64,000 nt of DNA from Tetramitus jugosus. Taxonomy: Eukaryota > Heterolobosea > Eutetramitea > Acrasida > Vahlkampfiidae. Below are positions 1 through 9,736 of the stretch, piece by piece. The notes beneath the pieces are model-generated. The model had not been told where the DNA came from. It worked only from the letters and a program-made list of their open reading frames with translations, and did no database searches. Positions within the stretch are counted from its first letter, which is position 1; the number at the start of each line of letters is the position of its first letter. The DNA lies in assembly GCA_937625935.1 (NCBI GenBank), contig OW569391.1, positions 62,001-126,000 on the forward strand. The letters are read 5' to 3'. A program made the position numbers and the translations under genes.

Positions 1-1
1 T

Positions 2-3000
2 CCATTTCCTTTTTGGAGAATGAGTTACACGGTTTCCGATAGTTGGGTATACTGTGACGCTGGTAGAGCACGAAATTCTATTGAAGAATCTAAGGGAGCG
101 TATCACTCACTCAGACCAGAGTTTTATAGAATTTTTGAGGTGTACTCTCTGAAGCCCCCTACAGTGGATCATCGGTTCATTCTTGACATACATCACGGAG
201 TTTTCAATCAAGGATTTACTATTAATCAGGGAGATGTAGAGATATCCAACATTGTTGTTAGGTATCACGATAGAGATGTTTATCAAGATGGTTTAGAAAA
301 GTATGCCATGGCATTCACAGCACGTCAGTACGATGCTGAGTTGGATGTGAATTCGATTAGTTTTGTTCCTCTACAGTATGCTGATCCTGTCAATACTTAC
401 AATACTATTTACATGACTCCTGAGTACTTTAAGAATGTAGTGTCTTGCGATCAACGACCCTATACTGGTCTCGAGCATTCAATGACATTTTACACAAGAA
501 ATATTTCTCATTCAGTTCAGAAACTCGCGGGATACGCAAACAGACTTCAACAGAGTAATAGTATTCGCTTGGAAGGATCGAATCTTGTACTAACTTATGA
601 TGACGTCAGTATTAACGAGTTGACAGTGGAGATCAGCTCGTCGGTGTTGAACTTTAAAGAAGCCTATATTGGCGAAGTCTCATACGCATTACTCCCTAAT
701 CGAAGTGCTCACTATGAGAAAAACGCTGACTATGTTTTATCCTTCATGAATAGTGGAGAAACCAATGCCACTTTTTCCCTAGAATTGACATGCATCGCTC
801 AAGTGTTTATCCATGGAGCCAGCAAGCATGAAGTTTCACTGAGCGCCAAGGAGAGTGTCACATACACCTTTTCCTTGAAATCTACAGTGACAGATGAATT
901 TATTTTATCAAAAGTTTGCAACTCTTCCATCGTAGTACATAAACTTCCGCTATGGACAAATACTAACAAAACAGTGGTACATTCTGACATTCAGTTGGAT
1001 CACGGATATTTCATTCCACGATGTGAGGTGTATTTTGTGGAACCATTCTTACAGTACTCCAAAGGAGAGTTTACTATTGATCCTTCGATAATGTTGGATA
1101 CCCCAAATCCATTTAATTTCACAATCCTCAGTGACTGGATTCTGGATGGTTCTCAACTGAAGAATAATGCCAGTATCATAGTTAAAAATGGTGCCGAGGA
1201 ACCTATTCAAGCCAATATCTCTGTGGCCCTAAGTTGCAAAGAATTCGATGTTTTACCGATGTATTATCAGAGTCTAGTACTGTCCGATGGAGACGTTTCG
1301 CTTCTCTCGTTTGAAATATTGACTAAACCTATCAGCACGGAATATGTCTTCAACAATCGGAAATCGATGAACTATTCCTGCTTTCTCAATGTAACTATTG
1401 ATATCCAAGATGATTGTTGGAGTACGATAGGTAAGGCTTTTTATGGGACTATTGATATTTTCGTTGACTTTGAGTGCCCCAATGGGTACACAGGTACTCT
1501 TTGCACAGTACCAATCTGCTCGAAGAATACGGACAATGGTTTGGCATGCTCTGGTCATGGAAACTGTACTGCACCAGACACCTGTCAATGTTCCGATGGA
1601 TACTCAGGAAGAGATTGTGAAATATTTTCTTGTTATGGAGTCGATAGCGCAAACAAGAGTGCTTGTTCTGGATATGGTAACTGTACTACTCCAGATACAT
1701 GTACATGTGACAGTGAACACTCTGGCGAAGAGTGTCAGTACCCTATCTGTTATGGTGTATCATCAAATCATTCCAGTGTCTGTTCTGGATCAGGTGTTTG
1801 TTCCTATCCCAACAATTGTACATGCTATGATACTTTCTCTGGAGTTGAATGTCAATATCACAGCTGTTATGGCTATGAAGAAACCAACTCGAGTGTATGC
1901 TCAGGGAACGGAACTTGTACTCAACCGAACATTTGTGAATGTAACATTGGGTACACTGGTCCTCAGTGTGATATTCCAAAATGTTTTACAATCAACGCCA
2001 CAAGTGAAGATGCTTGTAACTCTCAGGGTTCTTGTATCGGAGTAGATCATTGTATTTGCAATTCAAATTACACTGGACTGGAATGTAGTATTCCAATTTG
2101 CTTCTTAATAGCTGCAACTGATTCAAATGCATGCAGCTCGCATGGAACTTGTGTATCTCCAAATCGATGTCTGTGTGCTAGCAATTTCGATGGTGAGAGA
2201 TGCGAAACAAAGATAGTTCATAGTTGCGCTGGCATTTTAGCAGACAACATAACACATGTTTGCTCAGGAAGAGGGAATTGCACGGAGCCTGAGAAATGTG
2301 AATGTATGAATGGATATACAGGATTGGAATGCGAAACCCCTCTTTGTTTTTCTATTCCTGCAACTCATTTCAATGTGTGTAGCTCTCATGGGCAGTGTAT
2401 GGATAAGGATCAATGTGCTTGCCACGGAGGATATACAGGATCAAATTGCTCTTTATCAATTTGTTTTAATCGAACAGAAAATGATCCTTCTGTTTGTTCG
2501 AATCAAGGAACTTGTACTGGACCTGACGAGTGTGAGTGCTATGCTGGATTCAATGGAACGGAGTGTCAGGAAAAGATACAACCTAGTAGTGCGAATTGCT
2601 TTGGATTTGATCGATCAAACAAAAGTGTGTGCTCATCACATGGCGATTGTATCAGAGATGATGTTTGCATCTGTCACGATGGATTTGTTGGCTCTCGTTG
2701 TGAATTTGTTGTGTGTTTTGGTGATAATACCTATTGGCCAAGCTCGGTATGTTCCGGACATGGTCAATGTGTGGCTCCGGACACTTGTGTTTGTTCACCA
2801 GGTTATCACGATGTGAGGTGTCAGAATATTACCTGCTTTGGTGTCGATTCTTCTAATGTGTCAGTTTGTAGCGGTAATGGATATTGTTCTGGTCCGAACC
2901 AGTGTAGCTGTGAACCCTCCTATTCGGGTGACTTGTGTACTATCCCTGTATGTTATGGTGTTAGTTCTTCTAACATTAGTGTTTGCTCAGGACATGGTAA

Positions 3001-5047
3001 GTGCAGTCAACCTAATGAATGCGTCTGTTCAACTGGATACACGGGCTTGAAATGTGATATTCCGATATGTCATTCCATCAACAGTTCTAATTTAACTGTA
3101 TGCAGCTCAAATGGTTACTGTGTTGGTCCTGATCAATGTAGATGCTATAATGGGTTCATAGGAGATGCCTGTGATACCTTGGCTAATATCTCCCAGATAT
3201 GCCACTCATCGTTTAATATTTCGGTTATGGGTACTCACTTGAGTAGCTCTACCTCTGTTCAAGCATCTACTTTGAAATGGATATGGAGTGATGGTAAATA
3301 CCAAGCAATGCTTAATGTTACCTCTGTTAACAGTGGTCCAAGAACATTGAGCTACAATATGACTGTGCAATGTATGAATCAAGATCTCATATCATCTGAA
3401 GAGTTGCAAGTAAATGGGTCAGTACTCCTGAGTGGTCACTCTGAATCATTGTCAATGAACGTATCATATATACCTCTGATTGTTCCTGGTCAAAGAATGT
3501 TAGCATTGAACTGCTCTATTACAGCCACGATGGCTCTACACCATATGGATCAATGTGAAAAATTCGATACTGGCAATCCTCCTCAGGATATTCATCATTC
3601 AGTATCACTCGTCAATATCGACATTTGTCCATTAATACTTGAACAAAATATCAACTCAACATTCTCCGAAATTGAAACAGATGTTGAAGACTCGAAAGAT
3701 TGTTACAGTTGCTCAAGGATCAATGTTGGATCCTGGATTACAGAAGCGGGTTCAAACTATTCTATCTCTGGATCAGACGTAAATACAACGGCATACAACG
3801 AAGTATCTGTTAGGATCACAAACGATCAATCGTTCCAATCAAAGTTTAGTGGATATCTGGAATGTAAGTTGGGTGATAACGTCGTTTTCTCCATGTTCCA
3901 GGTATCTCCTCTTTTGAAAAGCATGGATCTTCATACATTCCTATACAATGTCTCTGTACCCAATGTTACATGCTTCGTGATGAATAATAATGCACCAGGA
4001 GAAAGAAGACCAATGACAGAAGATCGTCAGAGGAGAGTGAAATGTGATTTAACTCTATTTACCTGCAAATTTAGAGTCGGTATTGAGCCTAGTATCTGCT
4101 GGTCAGGACGCTACTCTCGATATGCACGAGATCTCTCTTTCGATAATATCGATTCTACCCATACATTTAAAAGACTAGTAACAAAGCAAGATATTCTACT
4201 TGTGATCATATCTGCTGTTGTGTTGGTGGTTGGTTCTGCCTTGATTCTGATCTTAACTAGACATCCTAGAGATCCCAAGTACATGATCTACTATTGCTTA
4301 GTGATCATATGCCCTAGTTTGAAAGACAATCCCGAAGGATTGACTGATCCACTAACAGCACAGACGACTGAACAAACTATTCAATGCTCTGTATGTCAAG
4401 TTCCAGCTCGTTACAGCGTTCTTGTTCCAAGTTTCTCGTCCAGAGACTCCCAATTTGATGTGTGTGATAATGAAAGATGTTTCAATCACTTAAATGATGA
4501 ATTTAATGCTGATGAACTCGAGAATGTTAGATCAGTGTACGACTACCACCTCAATCGATATTTGACTGACAGAGAGAAAATGATACTCGTTCGTCAGAGA
4601 GTACCAAAGCAAGAACCAATGTTGTTAGAACAAGCAGGTTTAAGTGATGGAGACTCCAAGATGCAAACTCCGATCAGTAAGTTACCAAAATCGCAGCAAA
4701 TTCGAATTCATCAAGTGGAACATAGCCCAAGTATTCTAGAAGAAAAAGCAATACTTCAATATGAAGACATGGTGAGTCACACGAACTTTGCTACCAATCC
4801 TTCACCTGGCAACGTAGCCAATTTTGTTCAGCTTGATGAAGAAGATTGGAGAGAGCACAGAGCTTACGAAGAGAGACATTATGTTCCTACGTTGATTGAG
4901 CCACTGGGAGATGACATCCTATTCAAGTCCAACATTTCACTGCTCAAAGGAAGACCTTTGATCAAACGGCCACCACCACCCAGACCCAACGCTGTCAAGG
5001 TGACCTCTAAAAGTGACAATCAACCATCCAACGATAACCATCAATAG
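2..5047 (+). CDS. EGF-repeat single-pass membrane receptor (5' partial)
   Basis: The first ATG in the window is at 20, but the frame is open from base 2 and no signal peptide follows that ATG, so the gene very likely begins upstream. Numbering from the ATG (1675 residues), residues 1-490 are an N-glycosylation-rich ectodomain I do not recognise. Residues about 498-1050 hold 14 EGF-like units of about 39 residues with the pattern C-x(n)-CSxxGxC-xxPxxC-x-C-xxGYxG-xxC. Another ectodomain of about 330 residues follows. A hydrophobic segment at about 1390-1412 is the single membrane span. The roughly 260-residue cytosolic tail contains a small Cys-rich patch (QCSVC...DNERCFNH) and ends Pro/Arg-rich (RPPPPRP, a possible SH3 ligand). 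EGF arrays of this type occur in tenascin-like adhesion proteins; a role in adhesion or phagocytic recognition is inference. The ligand is unknown. Confidence 0.85.
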   Translation, partial: PFPFWRMSYTVSDSWVYCDAGRARNSIEESKGAYHSLRPEFYRIFEVYSLKPPTVDHRFILDIHHGVFNQGFTINQGDVEISNIVVRYHDRDVYQDGLEKYAMAFTARQYDAELDVNSISFVPLQYADPVNTYNTIYMTPEYFKNVVSCDQRPYTGLEHSMTFYTRNISHSVQKLAGYANRLQQSNSIRLEGSNLVLTYDDVSINELTVEISSSVLNFKEAYIGEVSYALLPNRSAHYEKNADYVLSFMNSGETNATFSLELTCIAQVFIHGASKHEVSLSAKESVTYTFSLKSTVTDEFILSKVCNSSIVVHKLPLWTNTNKTVVHSDIQLDHGYFIPRCEVYFVEPFLQYSKGEFTIDPSIMLDTPNPFNFTILSDWILDGSQLKNNASIIVKNGAEEPIQANISVALSCKEFDVLPMYYQSLVLSDGDVSLLSFEILTKPISTEYVFNNRKSMNYSCFLNVTIDIQDDCWSTIGKAFYGTIDIFVDFECPNGYTGTLCTVPICSKNTDNGLACSGHGNCTAPDTCQCSDGYSGRDCEIFSCYGVDSANKSACSGYGNCTTPDTCTCDSEHSGEECQYPICYGVSSNHSSVCSGSGVCSYPNNCTCYDTFSGVECQYHSCYGYEETNSSVCSGNGTCTQPNICECNIGYTGPQCDIPKCFTINATSEDACNSQGSCIGVDHCICNSNYTGLECSIPICFLIAATDSNACSSHGTCVSPNRCLCASNFDGERCETKIVHSCAGILADNITHVCSGRGNCTEPEKCECMNGYTGLECETPLCFSIPATHFNVCSSHGQCMDKDQCACHGGYTGSNCSLSICFNRTENDPSVCSNQGTCTGPDECECYAGFNGTECQEKIQPSSANCFGFDRSNKSVCSSHGDCIRDDVCICHDGFVGSRCEFVVCFGDNTYWPSSVCSGHGQCVAPDTCVCSPGYHDVRCQNITCFGVDSSNVSVCSGNGYCSGPNQCSCEPSYSGDLCTIPVCYGVSSSNISVCSGHGKCSQPNECVCSTGYTGLKCDIPICHSINSSNLTVCSSNGYCVGPDQCRCYNGFIGDACDTLANISQICHSSFNISVMGTHLSSSTSVQASTLKWIWSDGKYQAMLNVTSVNSGPRTLSYNMTVQCMNQDLISSEELQVNGSVLLSGHSESLSMNVSYIPLIVPGQRMLALNCSITATMALHHMDQCEKFDTGNPPQDIHHSVSLVNIDICPLILEQNINSTFSEIETDVEDSKDCYSCSRINVGSWITEAGSNYSISGSDVNTTAYNEVSVRITNDQSFQSKFSGYLECKLGDNVVFSMFQVSPLLKSMDLHTFLYNVSVPNVTCFVMNNNAPGERRPMTEDRQRRVKCDLTLFTCKFRVGIEPSICWSGRYSRYARDLSFDNIDSTHTFKRLVTKQDILLVIISAVVLVVGSALILILTRHPRDPKYMIYYCLVIICPSLKDNPEGLTDPLTAQTTEQTIQCSVCQVPARYSVLVPSFSSRDSQFDVCDNERCFNHLNDEFNADELENVRSVYDYHLNRYLTDREKMILVRQRVPKQEPMLLEQAGLSDGDSKMQTPISKLPKSQQIRIHQVEHSPSILEEKAILQYEDMVSHTNFATNPSPGNVANFVQLDEEDWREHRAYEERHYVPTLIEPLGDDILFKSNISLLKGRPLIKRPPPPRPNAVKVTSKSDNQPSNDNHQ

Positions 5048-5252
5048 ACTAAATAGAACCATTCTTGGAACACACCAATAAACCAAAAAAACGTAAAGAG
5101 CCGTTTTTTTGATCATCTGGAATCGTATCAAAAAAAAGAACTTGCAACCAAACCTTCGCATCTCATAAAAAGGAATTCAACTCAATCACACCGAACAACA
5201 CTAAGAGAAGGACACTTTTAGATAACGACCACAACAACAAAAAACACAGAAT

Positions 5253-6092
5253 ATGGATCCTACATTACTGCCTACTTCACTGCTCGTACTGAGAGATGCA
5301 CTCAGTCTTCTCGGCGTATGCTTCAATGTTGTGCGGTATATTTCTCCGATGAAATTGTTGAGTGAATCGCGAGACACTGCACAAAAATACCGGAGTAGCA
5401 CCGGTTCGCGCCATTCCCCCACCGATGCTTCACCTACGGCGGCCCACCCCATTCCAACTTCCCCTTCAGTAGATCGACCATCCATAGGTCTTTTGCCTCC
5501 ATCGAAAGCTCAATACAAGGCAACTCAACAGCTGAGTGGTATGCCCTACGTGTGTCAAAATGCTTCGAGCTTCTTCTGGTTGACCTATGCTTTCATGAAC
5601 CATATTACTTCTCTGTTGTTGATCAACATGTTTGGTGCCGTCATGTCTGCCTATTACATGTACCTCTACTATCAAATTACAAAGAACAAGAGAGGTTATC
5701 TGGTGAGAGTCTTGTTGGGTCAAGCTCTATTCATTAGCTCCATCTTTCTATTGAGATATCAAATCAATGTGAATCAGATGGAGCTAGACACGGCACTCAA
5801 GTGGTGGGGCTTTGCTGCGACGTGCATCACCATTATCAACTTTGGCAGTCCATTGTCTACGCTGAAAACAGTGTTGAAAACAAAGGACTCTGAGTCTATT
5901 CCACTGCACTTGACTCTGGCCAACTTGTGTGGTGCGCTCACGTGGACACTGTATGGAATTTTGCGTTTTGATCGGTTCATTGTCATGCCGAATTGTATTG
6001 GAGCCATGTTGTCCATTCTGAACGTGACGGTCAAGTATGTGTACAGACAGGAAAAGATGGCAGACTATGGTCATACAGTCACACTGTTGTAA
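5253..6092 (+). CDS. SWEET (MtN3/saliva) sugar transporter
   Basis: This is a 279-residue multi-pass membrane protein of the SWEET family, which are bidirectional facilitators of mono- and disaccharide movement across plasma or vacuolar membranes. Two MtN3 repeats are visible. The first has SPMKLL near residue 32 and then MPYVCQNASSFFWLTYAF after a loop. The second, from about residue 192, has the strongest signature: SPLSTLKTV, SIPLHLTLANLCGALTWTLYG, then MPNCIGAMLSILNV. A Ser/Thr/Pro-rich insertion of about 55 residues (about 40-95) separates the first and second helices, where SWEETs normally have a short loop. Length is slightly above the usual 220-260 because of this insert. ATG at 5253 is the only sensible start. 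It converges with the gene at 6409. Confidence 0.88.
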   Translation: MDPTLLPTSLLVLRDALSLLGVCFNVVRYISPMKLLSESRDTAQKYRSSTGSRHSPTDASPTAAHPIPTSPSVDRPSIGLLPPSKAQYKATQQLSGMPYVCQNASSFFWLTYAFMNHITSLLLINMFGAVMSAYYMYLYYQITKNKRGYLVRVLLGQALFISSIFLLRYQINVNQMELDTALKWWGFAATCITIINFGSPLSTLKTVLKTKDSESIPLHLTLANLCGALTWTLYGILRFDRFIVMPNCIGAMLSILNVTVKYVYRQEKMADYGHTVTLL

Positions 6093-6408
6093 ATCTACAG
6101 CAAGTGAACGATATCCCAACAGCGGGCATGTGATACAAACACATGCATTTCTCTCGCAAACTCGGCGAAAAATTGTACAGATCATCACATATTGATTATT
6201 TATTGGTTGTTGTTTTGTTGTTGTCTGATCAAAGGATATAAAAACCCGTTCAAAAGCATTTTGCAGACAATACATTGGTGTTTTGTAGAAAAGTATAGAT
6301 TGTTTAGAAAGACTCGTCGTGTCTATTCCTCTCATATGGTTGTTGTTATTCACGTGGTCGTCGTTTCCCTCCAATTCTTGTTGTTGTTGTTCACTGCTTG
6401 TACAAAAT
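6093..6408. other. Convergent intergenic region
   Basis: These 316 bases lie between the stop codons of two convergent genes (SWEET and the gamma-CA-like gene) and should hold both 3' UTRs. Open frames here are shadows running in from the coding regions. I see no RNA gene or repeat. Confidence 0.5.
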
Positions 6409-7536
6409 TTAGAACTCACGATCAATACGCCAGAATGGAGTGTTGGTATTATTACCCATCTTTTTCCATTGACCGAATCCAGGTTCTCTATCATCGACAT
6501 CCTCTGGCAACACCTCCTCCACATCGCGCACCAATTCTTCCACTTGACAAAACACGTTGCCTGTTGTTGTAAATTCCAAATCGTGACCCACAGCCAGTGC
6601 ATAGTATGCTTCGGCACCAATCTTGGCCACTTCGGCATCATGCTCATCCAATTGACGAATCAATCGAGCAGGCTTTCCGGCCCACAATTCACCTGCAGGC
6701 ACTCTTCTTCCAGGTGGTACAAGTGCACCGGCAGCCACTACTGCACCATCTTCAATGACAGCACCCTCCAGAATGGTTGCATTCATTCCAATGAGGCAAT
6801 TGTTACCAATGGTACAGGATTGAAGGTAGGCAGAGTGACCAATGGTAGTGTGAGAGCCAATGCTCACTTCTCCAGTCTTTCCAGATTCATTTGGTCGATC
6901 ACTCACCGTAATCACCACACCATCTTGAATATTAGTGAAACCACCAATGCTAATCTCATTCAAATCACCTCTCACAACAGCATTGTACCACACACTGGCA
7001 CAATCACCCAACCACACATTACCAATGACAGTGGCACTTGGTGCGATCCATGAACCAGCACCCATTTGATGCTTTGGATCAATGTAGTTGAACCAGACAG
7101 TGTTACGATGTCTGTTGTAAGCCTCTCTGAATTGAGAATAAAGATAATTGAGGGCATTTCTGCCTCTGGTGTCTGGCACTTCAGGCTCAGGCACTGGCAC
7201 ATGGGTTCTAGGGTATTCTGCAGGGTATGTCGAATTGTCTAATATTTCGCGATCAGGCTTAAAAATGAGTCTGTGTTTTCTCTGTGATTCGAGAATGTGT
7301 CGCTTGTGTGGGTCAACTCCCAAACCACGACGTGGATGATAACGAGAGGAAGTAGTGGTACCAATGACGCTTCCACCTGCACCCACAACGTCTTCACCCT
7401 CCATCTCAGTGCTCTTGGCAGCGTTGGAACGGTGGATGATGGTGGTGTGATAGGAGGAAGCTCTTGATGATGATGAAGAGGTGAGTTGGCGGATGCATTG
7501 TCTCGTGACGAGCTTTTGTGATTGATGAATCATCAT
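6409..7536 (-). CDS. Gamma-carbonic-anhydrase-like protein, probably mitochondrial complex I
   Basis: The 375-residue protein has a left-handed beta-helix of hexapeptide repeats matching the gamma-carbonic-anhydrase family (GSWIAPSATVIGNVWLG, VVRGDLNEISIG, NIQDG, LIGMNATILEGAVIEDGAVV). In plants and many protists such proteins (gamma-CA and CAL) form a matrix-side module of respiratory complex I. The N-terminus after ATG 7536 (MMIHQSQKLVTRQ..., Arg/Ser-rich, no acidic residues) looks like a mitochondrial presequence. The longer open frame to 7632 starts at TTG and was not used. Of the three zinc histidines of the archaeal enzyme Cam, only the H117 equivalent (H234) is kept. The H81 position is T210 and the H122 position is Q239. 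It is therefore probably a non-catalytic, CAL-like structural subunit. The 5' region is shared with the divergent gene at 8007. Confidence 0.85.
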   Translation of the reverse strand: MMIHQSQKLVTRQCIRQLTSSSSSRASSYHTTIIHRSNAAKSTEMEGEDVVGAGGSVIGTTTSSRYHPRRGLGVDPHKRHILESQRKHRLIFKPDREILDNSTYPAEYPRTHVPVPEPEVPDTRGRNALNYLYSQFREAYNRHRNTVWFNYIDPKHQMGAGSWIAPSATVIGNVWLGDCASVWYNAVVRGDLNEISIGGFTNIQDGVVITVSDRPNESGKTGEVSIGSHTTIGHSAYLQSCTIGNNCLIGMNATILEGAVIEDGAVVAAGALVPPGRRVPAGELWAGKPARLIRQLDEHDAEVAKIGAEAYYALAVGHDLEFTTTGNVFCQVEELVRDVEEVLPEDVDDREPGFGQWKKMGNNTNTPFWRIDREF

Positions 7537-8006
7537 TGCAAGTGGTCGTTGTTGATAAAAAAGAGTTTTTTTGGAGGGTGTTTTATTGATGCTGTGGGAG
7601 AAAAAAGCTTTTGTGATGTTGGTGGAGGACAATCCCAGGAGAGCGGCGAAAACAAAATAATTTCCGCTCCGATAGAAGAATTGTGTTGTAAATTGGTCAA
7701 CTTCAATGAACTGATTGAAGGCGCGAAGGATTTTCTTCAGCCGGCTCGAAAGTACTTATGAGGATCACAGTTCTGAGTTCTGGCTCTCACTTCCAGAAGG
7801 ATATCGAGACTGTTTTCATGCACAACACAAGAATGCAATCATTATCATTTCCATCTTTTTGACCAAGGAGATACTGCCTAAAATTAGCAGTTCACTAACT
7901 TCTTGAGTTTCTTTTCTGAGATCAAGAGAATAAAGCACGTCGCAGGGAAGAATATGACCTTGAGAAAGCAACACCACCAACAAACTCAAGATAGAGCGAC
8001 AATACA
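7537..8006. promoter_or_regulatory. Divergent promoter region
   Basis: These 470 bases separate the starts of two divergent genes and must contain both promoters and 5' leaders. I see no convincing conserved element, tRNA or additional exon. Confidence 0.4.
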
Positions 8007-9416
8007 ATGAACAATATGTTGGTTTATCGCCCCTTTACGAAAAGAAAACATGCAAAAATTTTTCTGATTGCAGTTGCCCTTGTGCTGATCATGTTGCCTT
8101 CTCTGTTCTTCAATGGTTTCTTTGTGGGGAAAACAACCATTTCAAAACGATCTGACAATCTATTGGCAGATGAAAAACCAATACTATCTGTTCCTTCGTT
8201 ATCGCCAATAGCAAACTCAGGTTTGGACCCTAATCAAGATGAGGAAACACTTGTTCTTTCTCCTCAAGAACTTGAAATGACAAGGAATTCCACGATTGTT
8301 AAGGCGATAGAAATGCCTCGGTTGACCGTGGCTGAAAAATTGAATATCATTTCCAAGAATCATACGAGAGAAATTATTATAACAACTGCAACAAAGGGAT
8401 TTACTTCACTTCTCTTCAATTGGATGTGCAGCCTTCGGAATCTGAACCTAATTGACCAGGTACTCATATTTACGATGGATGAGTCGTTTGTGAAAGAATT
8501 GGTGGAAGAGTATGGCATACCGAGTCATCAGGTGATCACCTACACTGAGAGTATGGACTTTTCAACTTCATCGTTTGATGAACACCGCGATCAAGTCCAG
8601 AGTTCAGACACTGTACAATACCGAACACTAGATTACCAAATTTTGATGGTGCGGCGGACACAGTTCATCCACAAGGTTCTGAACTGTGATTATACAATAC
8701 TGTTGGCTGACAATGATGCTGTCTGGTGGAAGAACCCTCTCAGTTTCATTCATAGGCAATATGCAAAAAAGCGTTATGATTTTCTTGCACAAAACGATGG
8801 TCCTATTCCGGGCAGGGATGGCGTATGTGGTGGATTCATCTACATGAAACCAACGATGCGAATGAAGAAGTTGTGGGATATGGTTACAAGGAACCACACT
8901 CATGCAGTGATGGATCTGGGTCAGTATAAGTTAACGGAGCAAGATTTACTAAACTTGTTACTGCCAGATTCAGGTGCAATAGGCCTTCTCTTACCTAGAG
9001 TGCTCTATCCATCAGGTTATTACATGTTCAAGTATCTGATACTTAAACCAAAATTAAAACCATTGGTGCATGTAGTTCATAACAATTGGATTGTAGGGTC
9101 ACTGAATAAGATTGTCAGATTCAAGTACAACAAGATGTGGTACCTCGGAAGGAATGATCCGAACCGGACCAACAAGGATGAAAGGTACCGGTTTACTTGT
9201 GATTTCTCTGGAAGAGAATGGGCTCCACCCAATGTTGCACCTGATACTGTGCCTGTCATTTTTGGTAACCTTCCCACAGTCGGTGGTGAGCAAGTGCACA
9301 ATGGAACCAACTTACCAGAGCCTTCGGTCTCTCAGGACACTGCCCTTCAACTCAACAACTCGACCAAACACGAGGCAGTGGAACAACATATTATCGAGGA
9401 CTTAAACTTGCAATGA
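8007..9416 (+). CDS. Type II membrane glycosyltransferase, nucleotide-diphospho-sugar transferase (GT77-like)
   Basis: The 469-residue protein has a short basic cytosolic N-terminus, a signal-anchor helix at about 18-38, then a lumenal domain. The catalytic core is recognisable by LLADNDAVWWKNP at about 231-243, whose DND is the metal/nucleotide-sugar binding DxD motif, and GGFIYMKPT further on. Both are typical of the nucleotide-diphospho-sugar transferase family that includes plant GT77 arabinosyl- and xylosyltransferases. It should act in the Golgi on glycoprotein or cell-surface glycan. Donor sugar and acceptor cannot be read from the sequence. N-glycosylation sequons occur near the C-terminus (NGT, NNST). 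Start ATG 8007 gives the signal anchor directly. Confidence 0.78.
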   Translation: MNNMLVYRPFTKRKHAKIFLIAVALVLIMLPSLFFNGFFVGKTTISKRSDNLLADEKPILSVPSLSPIANSGLDPNQDEETLVLSPQELEMTRNSTIVKAIEMPRLTVAEKLNIISKNHTREIIITTATKGFTSLLFNWMCSLRNLNLIDQVLIFTMDESFVKELVEEYGIPSHQVITYTESMDFSTSSFDEHRDQVQSSDTVQYRTLDYQILMVRRTQFIHKVLNCDYTILLADNDAVWWKNPLSFIHRQYAKKRYDFLAQNDGPIPGRDGVCGGFIYMKPTMRMKKLWDMVTRNHTHAVMDLGQYKLTEQDLLNLLLPDSGAIGLLLPRVLYPSGYYMFKYLILKPKLKPLVHVVHNNWIVGSLNKIVRFKYNKMWYLGRNDPNRTNKDERYRFTCDFSGREWAPPNVAPDTVPVIFGNLPTVGGEQVHNGTNLPEPSVSQDTALQLNNSTKHEAVEQHIIEDLNLQ

Positions 9417-9736
9417 AAAAAATCATAACTTCCTTTGGATGACTGCTTCATTGGTTTGTCTTGCGTGTGGCAGCTTGGAATTCCTATCCCCCGAAAGTCC
9501 TTCCATGACCTGTTTGGATTATTCCAAGGAGGTTTGGGACAGACGGGAAATTCCACTGTCGCGATCTCCTTTGGTGTCAAACAAACACCTGAAACACAAA
9601 AAAAATCTCACACAAAAAGCTTCCACTTCACCAAGCACAACATAAAGCTCTAGCTTGCCACACTTTTGGTCGAAAGAAAAAAATTGGACTTGAGACTACA
9701 ACACCAACCAACACCAATCATTTAAATAAAACAACC
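9417..9736. other. Intergenic region (3' UTR then promoter)
   Basis: These 320 bases separate two tandem plus-strand genes. Overlapping short open frames exist, but none resembles a protein. An A-rich leader with TTTAAATAAA just before the ATG at 9737 is the likely promoter-proximal sequence. Confidence 0.4.

Noticed and set aside
1443-2045. 200-codon plus-strand frame inside the EGF receptor
   Set aside because: Frame shadow of the EGF repeats; Val/Leu-rich pseudo-repeats with the same 39-residue spacing as the true frame.
5784-6647. 287-codon minus-strand frame
   Set aside because: It runs antisense through SWEET and then out of frame into the gamma-CA-like gene; both overlapped genes have strong family signatures.
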